Shown one piece after another: positions 1-6,935 of a DNA stretch of 64,000 nucleotides; the stretch's first letter is position 1; each line of letters opens with the position of its first letter. The notes under the pieces were generated by a model, which was not told the origin of the DNA, did not search any database, and was given only the letters and a program-made list of their open reading frames with translations. This DNA is from Candidatus Melainabacteria bacterium (GTDB taxonomy: Bacteria > Cyanobacteriota > Vampirovibrionia > 2-02-FULL-35-15), in assembly GCA_023250195.1 (NCBI GenBank), contig JAHFBF010000006.1:62001-126000 (forward strand), given 5' to 3'. A program made the position numbers and the translations under genes.

Positions 1-917
1 ATCAAAGTACAAATAACCTGAAAGATAAAAAATCTCTTTACTATATCGGTCTCTTTCCACCCGATTAATTCAAAATGATGGTGTAAAGGTGCCATTTTGA
101 ATAATCTTTTATCAATTCCAAGTAACCTTTTCGAATATTGATAACTTCCGACCTGAAGAATTACTGATAATGCTTCAATAATTGGAATGGTTGCAAAGAA
201 GATTAAAAATAACTCAGATCTCGATGCAATTGCAAGAGCTCCAATAGTCCCGCCAATTGCTAGACTTCCAGTATCGCCCATAAAGACCTTTGCCGGGTAC
301 CGGTTAAAATACAAAAATCCAATTAATGCTCCAGAGAAAATAAGAGAAAAAGTTAATAGCTCAAACTTTCCAGTATGGTAAAACAAAACAAAGAATCCAA
401 GAAAACTTATTAGTGTAATACTGCCCAGAAGTCCATCTAAGCCATCTGTAAGATTGTATGAGTTGCTGGCCCCAGCAATAATAAAAAAGAACCATAGCAG
501 ATAAAGAATATTACCCCCTTCTTTATATAGATGAAAGATTGAATAACTTACAAGAAGTTGTATTAATAGTTTTATCCACCCAGAGATTCCTTTATTGTGT
601 TTTTTCCTGACTTTAAGGTAATCATCTATAAATCCAAGTGCTGCCATTACAAAGGTTGTACATAAAACAATAGTTAAATCCAGAGTAAGAAAATCTTTTT
701 TTGTTAAACATAATATCAAAGTAATAAAAAATACAGGAATTAAAAAAATTAGTCCGCCTATTGTCGGGGTTTGGGATTTTTTAGTTATGTGAGAAGAAGG
801 ACCATCTTCTCTTATGATTTGCTTTGCATTTAAGGATTTAAGGATTGGGATTAAAAATTTTCCAATAATTAACGATAAAATAAGTGAAATTATGAATAAA
901 ATACAAGTACTTAGCAT
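1..917 (-). CDS. mraY: Phospho-N-acetylmuramoyl-pentapeptide-transferase MraY, C-terminus cut by window edge
   Basis: Integral membrane enzyme that transfers phospho-MurNAc-pentapeptide from UDP to undecaprenyl phosphate, giving lipid I for peptidoglycan synthesis. Reading the minus strand from the ATG at 917 gives about 305 residues with no stop before the window edge. Family signatures are clear: the acidic NLTDGLDG loop near residues 155-162, GDTGSLAIGG near 214-223, and a PLHHHFE motif near the end. The rest is alternating hydrophobic segments, as expected for a ten-helix protein. Full-length MraY has about 320-360 residues, so only the last part is missing. The start lies 8 bp after the yggT stop, so the two are probably co-transcribed. 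Confidence 0.95.
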   Translation of the reverse strand, partial: MLSTCILFIISLILSLIIGKFLIPILKSLNAKQIIREDGPSSHITKKSQTPTIGGLIFLIPVFFITLILCLTKKDFLTLDLTIVLCTTFVMAALGFIDDYLKVRKKHNKGISGWIKLLIQLLVSYSIFHLYKEGGNILYLLWFFFIIAGASNSYNLTDGLDGLLGSITLISFLGFFVLFYHTGKFELLTFSLIFSGALIGFLYFNRYPAKVFMGDTGSLAIGGTIGALAIASRSELFLIFFATIPIIEALSVILQVGSYQYSKRLLGIDKRLFKMAPLHHHFELIGWKETDIVKRFFIFQVICTL

Positions 918-925
918 ATTGCAGA

Positions 926-1177
926 TTATAAAAGTCGTCCTAGAAGAGTTGTTATAAGTTGTAGTACAAAGAAACCAAGAATTGGCGAGATATCAATGCC
1001 GTTTATTGGGGGAATAATTCTTCTAAAGGGTTCAAGGAAAGGAATAAAAATTCGGTCAAGAAATCTGTAGAATCCTGAAAACCTTAAATCAGGAATCCAG
1101 GATAAAACCACCCAAATAAACATTAAAAAGGTATACCCCTGAACTAAAGTTAGTAAGATCGTTATTATTGAAGACAT
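926..1177 (-). CDS. YggT family membrane protein
   Basis: An 83-residue protein with two hydrophobic segments (about residues 5-25 and 60-82) around a short basic loop containing DRIFIPFLEPFRRIIPP, which is the typical YggT signature. YggT proteins are small inner-membrane proteins often placed near cell-envelope or division genes; their exact role is not settled. It sits directly upstream of mraY on the same strand with an 8-bp gap. Length and hydrophobic pattern match the family. Confidence 0.85.
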   Translation of the reverse strand: MSSIITILLTLVQGYTFLMFIWVVLSWIPDLRFSGFYRFLDRIFIPFLEPFRRIIPPINGIDISPILGFFVLQLITTLLGRLL

Positions 1178-1263
1178 TTTGGCGTTTTAAAACCCTCTTT
1201 TTATTATTATACAGTTCCTATTTGCCTGGAGCAGTTTGCAGTGGCATGCCGCTACAAAAGACT

Positions 1264-1303
1264 CAGCCGTAGAGGATATCTCGAAAGAAACCCTCTACGG
1301 CTG
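1264..1303. repeat. 12-bp inverted repeat, palindromic element
   Basis: CAGCCGTAGAGG at 1264-1275 is the exact reverse complement of CCTCTACGGCTG at 1292-1303, with 16 bases between. It lies in the gap upstream of yggT, next to a second hairpin at 1315-1342. It is GC-richer than its surroundings, like the other palindromic repeats of this window. Confidence 0.7.
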
Positions 1304-1314
1304 AAAATTAAGCA

Positions 1315-1342
1315 GTAGAAGCATGCTTTAGCATGCTTCTAC
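1315..1342 (-). terminator. Perfect hairpin, possible terminator of the bS21-like gene
   Basis: GTAGAAGCATGC (1315-1326), loop TTTA, then GCATGCTTCTAC (1331-1342): a perfect 12-bp stem. It begins 7 bases after the stop at 1349 on the minus strand. Only a short broken T-tract (TTAATTTT) follows on that strand, so terminator function is plausible but not certain; it could also be another palindromic repeat. Confidence 0.5.
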
Positions 1343-1348
1343 TTCAAA

Positions 1349-1621
1349 TTATCTTTTTCTTTTCTTTGCTGTTTTCTTTGCTGTTTTCTTTTTAGCTTTC
1401 TTTTTCATCCGTTTCTCCTTTCTTTCGATAATTGTTTTTTATCTAAACTTGTAAACTTCTCTTAGACACGCCACAGATTTTAATTTTTTTTCACATGAAA
1501 ATTTTAATCTGGCCAAAGTTTGATTAATCAATATAGAAGTGGGAACTATTGCCAAGTCTGTACTGTAAGTGCGTTTGTCAATTTCGCTGTCTTTGTTTTT
1601 AATTTGTTTTTTCTTAATCAT
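1349..1621 (-). pseudogene. Possible bS21-like ribosomal protein gene interrupted by in-frame TAA
   Basis: Two ORFs share one minus-strand frame: 60 codons from the ATG at 1621 to a TAA at 1439-1441, then 10 sense codons, then an ATG at 1408 opening 19 codons (MKKKAKKKTAKKTAKKRKR) that end with TAA at 1349. Read through, the first part ends with LARLKFSCEKK and ACLREVYKFR, which resembles the bS21 helix pattern (L-x-R-F-K-R-x-C-E-K ... L-x-E-x-R-K-R). The second part supplies the basic Lys/Arg tail typical of bS21. A purine-rich AAAGGAG precedes the internal ATG, so a separate 19-residue basic peptide is the alternative, although that purine tract could equally be Lys/Glu codons. Assignment to bS21 is inference from pattern only. 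Confidence 0.35.
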
Positions 1622-1979
1622 TCTAAGGTTTTTATTTTTTGTTGTTGATATTGCTTAACAATCTTCTTTTACTACACTAATTAATTTCCCAGATATCTAT
1701 ACCCTACCTTAATAGCAAAGTAACGTTTTTTTAGAATTTAGTCAATTACAGTTTTAGAAAAATAACATTTACGATCATCATAAATGACTTTAAGACAATC
1801 AATTTGTTTCTCAAAAAGGGACTCATCTATCTAATAAATAATGATTAAATCAATTCATAAAGTAAGGTTTTGTCTGGTTTATCCAGCAAAATCTGCACAA
1901 AGCAAGGGATAGCATATTGGAAGCACTCTGCAAAGTGACACGATTTTATCAGAACATTGTGTCGTGATTTAATAATTTC
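1622..1979. other. Intergenic stretch, no gene seen
   Basis: AT-rich spacer between hisA and the bS21-like ORF. No coding frame, RNA gene or strong hairpin was recognised. It contains TGTCTGGTTTATCCAGCAAA (1871-1890), whose start is echoed in reverse complement near 3531-3550 (GGATAAACCAGACAAAT), suggesting fragments of a common repeat. Confidence 0.4.
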
Positions 1980-2726
1980 TCAAAAACTCTTTTTTGTAAG
2001 TTCAATAGCTTCTTTAAGGTCAATTTTTTGCTTATAGAGCGACTTGCCAAGAATTACTCCTGCCAGGTTGTGGTGCTTTTCTTTCTTTAATTTTAGAATT
2101 GCAAGGATGTCTTCCATGCCAGAGATTCCACCTGAAACAATTATTTTTGACTTAACTGAGCCGGCTATTGCATCTAAAGAGTTAAGATTTGGACCGCTTA
2201 AAGTGCCGTCTTTTGATATATCAGTGTAAATAATTTGTTTTATGTTGCCGAAGAGTTCTTCAAGGTTGTTGATATTAATTTCAATTGTTTCCTGCCATCC
2301 TGACAGAGCCACCTTGTTGTTTTTTAAATCCAGCCCAAGAATAATCTTTTCACCATATTCCTTAAGTACTTCTTTAAAGAAATCTTTATCCTGAAATGCC
2401 TTGGTTCCTAAGATTAGGTAACTTACTCCTTCGTTTAGATATTGTTCTATGGTTTCCTTAGTTCTTATCCCACCACCAACCTGTACCTTAATACCCGGAA
2501 TCTTTGTAATTTTGGAAATGTCTTTAAAGTTAACAGGATAGCCCTTTTTTGCACCATCCAGATCTACAAGATGGATTCTTTTTGCTCCATAGGTCACCCA
2601 CTTGTTTGCAACTTCTTCCGGTTTTGTTGAAAATTCTTCTACCAGGTTGTATTGTCCCTGAGTTAAGCGTACACATTTCCCGTCAAGGATATCTATTGCT
2701 GGAATAATTTCAAAATCTTCTGTCAT
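1980..2726 (-). CDS. hisA: Phosphoribosylformimino-5-aminoimidazole carboxamide ribotide isomerase
   Basis: HisA, a TIM-barrel enzyme of histidine synthesis that isomerises ProFAR to PRFAR in the cytoplasm. The 248 residues match the normal length. Diagnostic motifs are IPAIDILDGKCVRLTQG at the first strand with the catalytic Asp, VDLDGAKKG, QVGGGIRT in the middle phosphate site, YTDISKDGTLSGPN with the second catalytic Asp, and VSGGISG near the C-terminus. The second phosphate-site strand distinguishes it from HisF. It lies 26 bp downstream of the 238-residue ORF on the same strand; no other his gene is in the window. Confidence 0.96.
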   Translation of the reverse strand: MTEDFEIIPAIDILDGKCVRLTQGQYNLVEEFSTKPEEVANKWVTYGAKRIHLVDLDGAKKGYPVNFKDISKITKIPGIKVQVGGGIRTKETIEQYLNEGVSYLILGTKAFQDKDFFKEVLKEYGEKIILGLDLKNNKVALSGWQETIEININNLEELFGNIKQIIYTDISKDGTLSGPNLNSLDAIAGSVKSKIIVSGGISGMEDILAILKLKKEKHHNLAGVILGKSLYKQKIDLKEAIELTKKSF

Positions 2727-2752
2727 TATTTTCTACCCCACTGTTTGTAAGT

Positions 2753-3469
2753 TTACTGTAATGTCATTGATTCTTCAGATTTAAATGACTTTAGCTCAGG
2801 ATAAATATTGTTAAAAACATAGTCATCATAATCTTTTTTTCCATAACTAATCACATTTAGCCTGACGTCATTTGTTTTTAAAAGGATTGATTCATATTTT
2901 GAAATTGGATCAAGCGAATTTGTAAATAACCTTAGTTTAGAAATAAAATCTTTATCAGGTATGCAGTTTGAAAAGTAAAAAATTCCTTTTAGTCTGGTTA
3001 AATTACTGCTTGAAATTATTTTATTCAAGTAAACTTCAAATTCACCAGGATTTTTATTCTCATCTATAATTGCAGAAATACACTGAAATCTCGGATCTAT
3101 AAAAAAATCAATTATATAAGCATTCAATTCATCCTTTTTAAATAGTCCTTTTTGTAACTTGAAAACCGAGATTTCAATTATATTTGCCATTGATTTCCAT
3201 AGCTTAAGTTGTCTGTTGTATAAACCCGTCTGATGCATATGTATGAATAAATCTTTTAATAGGTATTCAATAGATTTTATAGCTAGTTCCGGTAAAATAT
3301 TTTCTTCAAGATCAACAAATAAAATATTGTCTATAGCACTTTTAATTTGTGCAGTATTAAATGTTCGTGGAGTTCCAGTAATTTTTTCACAACTTAAAGC
3401 CAGTGGATTCTTTTGCTTTATTTTAAACTTGCCTAGGAGTTTTTTGGAGATAAGAAACCTGTTAATCAT
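2753..3469 (-). CDS. Hypothetical protein
   Basis: A 238-residue cytoplasmic-type protein with no signal peptide, no membrane segment and no motif I recognise. Composition is rich in Lys, Ile, Leu and Asn, with probable alternating alpha/beta content; one stretch (ALSCEKITGTPRTFN) is Cys/Thr-containing. It ends 26 bp before hisA and is probably co-transcribed, but nothing links it to histidine synthesis. No homologous family is proposed. Confidence 0.6.
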   Translation of the reverse strand: MINRFLISKKLLGKFKIKQKNPLALSCEKITGTPRTFNTAQIKSAIDNILFVDLEENILPELAIKSIEYLLKDLFIHMHQTGLYNRQLKLWKSMANIIEISVFKLQKGLFKKDELNAYIIDFFIDPRFQCISAIIDENKNPGEFEVYLNKIISSSNLTRLKGIFYFSNCIPDKDFISKLRLFTNSLDPISKYESILLKTNDVRLNVISYGKKDYDDYVFNNIYPELKSFKSEESMTLQ

Positions 3470-3640
3470 TTTTTGTAGCTCAAGACAAGCTTGAGCTTCC
3501 TTCGGTCAACCCTTTCGCTGGATCGGATTTGCCGGATAAACCAGACAAATCCTTTAAATTGTGAAAGCGTAAGAACCTGTGCCGCTGAGTATAGATTAGC
3601 AGAAAAGTCAATGTGTGAAAAGAATTCTAGTGTGATACAT

Positions 3641-3675
3641 CATTGCGAGAAAGTTTGAAGAACTGATGAAGCAAT
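3641..3675. repeat. REP-like element (ATTGC...GCAAT type) in the gap 3470-3723
   Basis: CATTGCGAGA at 3641-3650 and GAAGCAAT at 3668-3675 bracket an imperfect palindrome of the same type as the in-gene element at 22753-22788. The rest of the gap before tmk holds no gene. At 3531-3550 it has a short segment matching, in reverse complement, a piece of the 1622-1979 spacer. Confidence 0.5.
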
Positions 3676-3723
3676 AACGTGAGAATGTTATGATCTTATA
3701 TATTCCATTTAGGTAATTTAATC

Positions 3724-4407
3724 ATGACAAAACTGGATTTTTACGGATTACATTCATATAAACTTGAAACCGGTGTTTATCCGGGTAAGTTAATAGTTAT
3801 TGAAGGGACAGATGGTGTTGGTAGGACAACACAGGCATTAATGTTAAGGTCATATCTTGAAAGTCAGGGTTATGCTGTGGTTGATACTGGTGCTGCAAGA
3901 TCTGAACTTGCAGGCAAAGGAATTAAGAGAGCAAAAGAAGGTCATACTTTAGGAGCAGTTACTTTAAGTTTGTTTTATGCCACGGATTTTGCTGACAGAT
4001 TTGAAAAACAAATATTACCTGCACTTAAAGCAGGGTTTATCGTTTTAAATGATCGTTACATCTATTCCTTAATAGCAAGAGCAATAGTGCGTGGTGTAGA
4101 CAGGGAATGGTTAAAGGAAATCTATGGTTCAGCTTTAAAACCTGACATTGTTTTTTATATGAAAATTACTCCAAAAGATTTAATCCCGCGAGTACTTGGA
4201 GCAAAGGGGTTTAACTACTGGGAATCTGGAATGGATCTTAAGTTAGGGCATGATTTATATGAAAGTTTTGTAAATTATCAGACAAAGTTAATTGGTATTC
4301 TGGATGAAATGTCAAAAGAATATAATTTTATTGAAATTGATGCTACAAAAGAGCCTCAGGATGTATTCCTTGAAATTAAAAACAAATTGAGTGATATTTT
4401 GGTTTGA
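3724..4407 (+). CDS. tmk: Thymidylate kinase (dTMP kinase) with Arg in the Walker A motif
   Basis: Catalyses ATP-dependent phosphorylation of dTMP to dTDP. The 227-residue protein has a P-loop at residues 28-36 (GTDGVGRTT), the DRY motif at 110-112 in the dTMP-binding region, and YWESG at 165-169 in the lid region. The N-terminus starts slightly before the core fold, leaving about 20 extra residues. Most unusually, the Walker A lysine is Arg34; nearly all P-loop kinases use Lys here. The rest of the fold looks intact, so either Arg substitutes or activity is altered. It is followed by tRNA-Thr on the same strand. Confidence 0.88.
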   Translation: MTKLDFYGLHSYKLETGVYPGKLIVIEGTDGVGRTTQALMLRSYLESQGYAVVDTGAARSELAGKGIKRAKEGHTLGAVTLSLFYATDFADRFEKQILPALKAGFIVLNDRYIYSLIARAIVRGVDREWLKEIYGSALKPDIVFYMKITPKDLIPRVLGAKGFNYWESGMDLKLGHDLYESFVNYQTKLIGILDEMSKEYNFIEIDATKEPQDVFLEIKNKLSDILV

Positions 4408-4431
4408 GTATTAAGTCTTTTCTGATACTCC

Positions 4432-4445
4432 CGCTCTTTAGAGCG
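4432..4445. terminator. Short hairpin after tmk
   Basis: CGCTCT-TT-AGAGCG forms a 6-bp GC-rich hairpin 24 bp after the tmk stop. It is flanked by two copies of TCTGATACTC (about 4421 and 4470) and followed by CGCCAAGGCGG, so it may be a palindromic repeat instead of a dedicated terminator. No T-run follows. Confidence 0.35.
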
Positions 4446-4491
4446 AGGCTCGCCAAGGCGGCTGATTTCTGATACTCTGATTTCTGGAATT

Positions 4492-4564
4492 GCCGATGTA
4501 GCTCAGTTGGTAGAGCAAGTGCTTCGTAAGCACTGGGTCGCAGGTTCAACTCCTGTCATCGGCT
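4492..4564 (+). tRNA. tRNA-Thr (anticodon CGT)
   Basis: A complete cloverleaf can be drawn: acceptor GCCGATG (4492-4498) pairs with CATCGGC (4557-4563); D arm GCTC...GAGC; anticodon arm AGTGC-TTCGTAA-GCACT with anticodon CGT reading ACG; T arm CAGG-TTCAACT-CCTG. The discriminator base is T4564 and CCA is not encoded, so the product needs the CCA-adding enzyme present in this window. Confidence 0.97.
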
Positions 4565-4593
4565 GATAAAATTTCAAGTGAAGGTTTTTCCAA

Positions 4594-6180
4594 ATGTTAA
4601 CTCGACGCCAATTTAATAAATTATTATTAACTTCTGCTTTATTTCCTTCTTTTGCATGTACTAATTTAAAGAAGAACAGTTTTATTCCTGGAACACTTAG
4701 ATTGAATCTTGGTTTTGAGCCTGACACGCTTGATTGGGCAAAAGCAACAGATTCTTATTCGTTTGATGTAATCACAAACTTAATGGTGGGACTTACAAAA
4801 TATAATAACGATTTAAAATCAATTCCTTCTTTGGCAAAAGGCTGGAAGATTTCTAATGGTGGAAGAACTTATCATTTTCTTTTGGATAAAGATGCAAAAT
4901 GGTCTGATGGCAGATCAGTTCTTGCAGGCGATTTTGTATATGGCTGGGAGAGAATTTTAAATCCACAAACTGCAGGTCCTTACGCATATTTGCTTTATCC
5001 TATAAAAAATGGAACTCTTTATAATACTGGGAAAATAGAGGATCCAAAACTACTTGGTATAAAAGCAATTAATGATTATGTCTTGGAAGTAAACCTGGAA
5101 TCGCCGCTTGCATTTTTTTTAAATCTTACTTCATGGGCAGTTTATTTTCCACAGAGAAAAGATATTGTAGAAAAATATATGGATGACTGGACGGAACCAA
5201 AAAATATTGTGACCTGTGGATCGTTTGTACTTGACAAGTGGCAGCATGAATATAAGTTATTGCTTAAAAGAAATCCATATTATTCAAGCTCAATACCCAC
5301 TCTTGAGAAAATTAGATATCACATAGTACCTGAACAATCCAGTGCATTCTCGCTTTATTTAAATGATGAACTTGACTGCATAGACAGTAGATCTATTCCA
5401 ATCAGTGAAATTGAAACAGTAAGAAAAATGCCTGAAACACAAATTTATCCTTTGCTTAGAGGAACTTATATTGGATTTAATGTAACAAAACCGCCATTTG
5501 ATAATAAGTTTGTCAGAGCAGCATTTTCTCATGCAATAGATAGAAATGTTTTCCCAAAAGTTTTAAAACGGGAAGAAGTTCCTACAGCTACGTGGATTCC
5601 TCCAGGACTAAAGGATTTCTATTCTCCTGATATTGGGCGAAATTATAATATAAAGATTGCCAGAGAATGTTTAGCAAAAGCAGGCTATCCAAATGGAAAT
5701 GGATTCCCAAAAGTCTCTATGTATTTCCCTACAAGAGAAGATGCAAAGTTAATTGCTGAGTCAGTTCAGGCACTTTGGAAAAAAGTTTTAAATGTAGAAG
5801 TAGAAATCTTAAATCAGGAGTGGAAAGTTTATCTTTCCGGACTTCATCAGAATCCTCCACATATGTTTAGATTACAATGGGGTGCTGATTTCCCCGATCC
5901 TGATACTTTTATGACTTTATTTACAAGTAACTCTGGAAATAACCATGGCAGATGGAAAAATAAAAATTATGATGAACTTGTTTTACAAGCCAGCACTACC
6001 CTAGATTTACAGGGAAGGAAGTCTATTTACAGAAAAGCCCAAAAACTTCTTCTTGAAGATGAAGTTGCAATTGCACCATTATTTTTTAATACACAGGTTT
6101 TACTTAATAAGCCCTGGGTTAAAAACTTTGAATTTAATTCTATGGACCTGGTCTTTTGTGAAAATATAATTGTGAAATAA
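4594..6180 (+). CDS. Peptide/oligopeptide ABC transporter substrate-binding lipoprotein (SBP_bac_5)
   Basis: A 528-residue periplasmic binding protein of the OppA/DppA family. The N-terminus has a twin-arginine-like motif (TRRQFNKLL, residues 3-11) followed by a hydrophobic stretch and a Cys at about residue 22 in a lipobox-like SFAC, so it may be a Tat-exported lipoprotein. The family core follows: GFEPDTLDWAKATDS, LAKGWKISNGGRTYHFLL, DAKWSDGRSVLAGDFVYGWE, and FVRAAFSHAIDRN in the second lobe. Length fits the family. No permease or ATPase genes are adjacent, so it is an orphan binding protein here. The start lies 29 bp after tRNA-Thr. Confidence 0.93.
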   Translation: MLTRRQFNKLLLTSALFPSFACTNLKKNSFIPGTLRLNLGFEPDTLDWAKATDSYSFDVITNLMVGLTKYNNDLKSIPSLAKGWKISNGGRTYHFLLDKDAKWSDGRSVLAGDFVYGWERILNPQTAGPYAYLLYPIKNGTLYNTGKIEDPKLLGIKAINDYVLEVNLESPLAFFLNLTSWAVYFPQRKDIVEKYMDDWTEPKNIVTCGSFVLDKWQHEYKLLLKRNPYYSSSIPTLEKIRYHIVPEQSSAFSLYLNDELDCIDSRSIPISEIETVRKMPETQIYPLLRGTYIGFNVTKPPFDNKFVRAAFSHAIDRNVFPKVLKREEVPTATWIPPGLKDFYSPDIGRNYNIKIARECLAKAGYPNGNGFPKVSMYFPTREDAKLIAESVQALWKKVLNVEVEILNQEWKVYLSGLHQNPPHMFRLQWGADFPDPDTFMTLFTSNSGNNHGRWKNKNYDELVLQASTTLDLQGRKSIYRKAQKLLLEDEVAIAPLFFNTQVLLNKPWVKNFEFNSMDLVFCENIIVK

Positions 6181-6301
6181 TGTTGTGTACCCAATACCTC
6201 GATTTTGTAAACCCACTTTTTAGCTGAGTATTTAAACCATGTTTTGCAATCCTTATAGTGCTGTTTAATCTAAAATATTCACCTTTTCCTCAAATATTCA
6301 G

Positions 6302-6341
6302 ATTGTTAAGATTTTAGAGAAAAAATCTGAACAATTTTTTT
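6302..6341 (+). terminator. Rho-independent terminator downstream of the SBP gene
   Basis: ATTGTTAAGATTTT (6302-6315) pairs with AAAATCTGAACAAT (6322-6335) with one A-G mismatch and a short loop, followed directly by a run of T. The AT-rich stem plus T-tract is typical for this genome. It lies about 120 bp after the SBP stop in a 238-bp gap that otherwise holds nothing I recognise. Confidence 0.75.
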
Positions 6342-6418
6342 AGGATTTCATCTTTGTATTAGAAGAGGTTTATGGTATGAATAATGTAAGATAGGTTAAA
6401 GACAGGTAAACAAAAAAT

Positions 6419-6832
6419 ATGGAAGCGCAAATACAAACAAAAAGATATAGGGAAGCTACTGAGGAGTCCAGCAAGGAGCGCCAGCTCTCAGGGTTATTCA
6501 GTATTATAAGCAACAATCTTATACTTGCTACAGAAGTATTAAGCACAGACTGTAAAGTAAAAACAGTCTCAGAATTAGAATCGATTTCACGTAAGGCAAA
6601 AATACTTGCAAAAGAATTAGCTTCAAATACCTGTAATTTAAATCATGAAGATTTAACAGAGAAGATTTCATTTTTAAAAAATAGAATGTTATCTCTTGTA
6701 GAAGATTTGACAAATGATCTTGCCAAATTAGATGCAAATAAAAACTCTGATAAGAAAGCTATTGAAGATATAATCTTAGCCAAGAGATTACTTAGAGATT
6801 CACAAAGAGGACTGGTTACGATTCAGGATTGA
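6419..6832 (+). CDS. Hypothetical helical protein
   Basis: A 137-residue soluble protein, highly charged and predicted almost entirely helical with heptad-like Leu/Ile spacing (LESISRKAKILAKELA, MLSLVEDLTNDLAKL), suggesting a coiled-coil or helical bundle. No signal peptide or motif. It has no same-strand partner downstream; the next gene is convergent. Function unknown. Confidence 0.6.
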   Translation: MEAQIQTKRYREATEESSKERQLSGLFSIISNNLILATEVLSTDCKVKTVSELESISRKAKILAKELASNTCNLNHEDLTEKISFLKNRMLSLVEDLTNDLAKLDANKNSDKKAIEDIILAKRLLRDSQRGLVTIQD

Positions 6833-6902
6833 CGGGAGTCACTGTGAGTCCGAAAAGTACCGAAGCAGTCCCGAATGCAGTAATAGTCATATAACGCTCA
6901 GG

Positions 6903-6924
6903 ATTGCTTCGTTTTGCTCGCAAT
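6903..6924. repeat. REP-like palindrome (ATTGC...GCAAT type)
   Basis: ATTGCTTCGTTTTGCTCGCAAT: ATTGC and GCAAT arms around a short centre, between two convergent genes. It shares the ATTGCTTCG and CTCGCAAT ends with the element inside the mannosidase gene at 22753. Confidence 0.55.
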
Positions 6925-6935
6925 TGAACTTCGTG

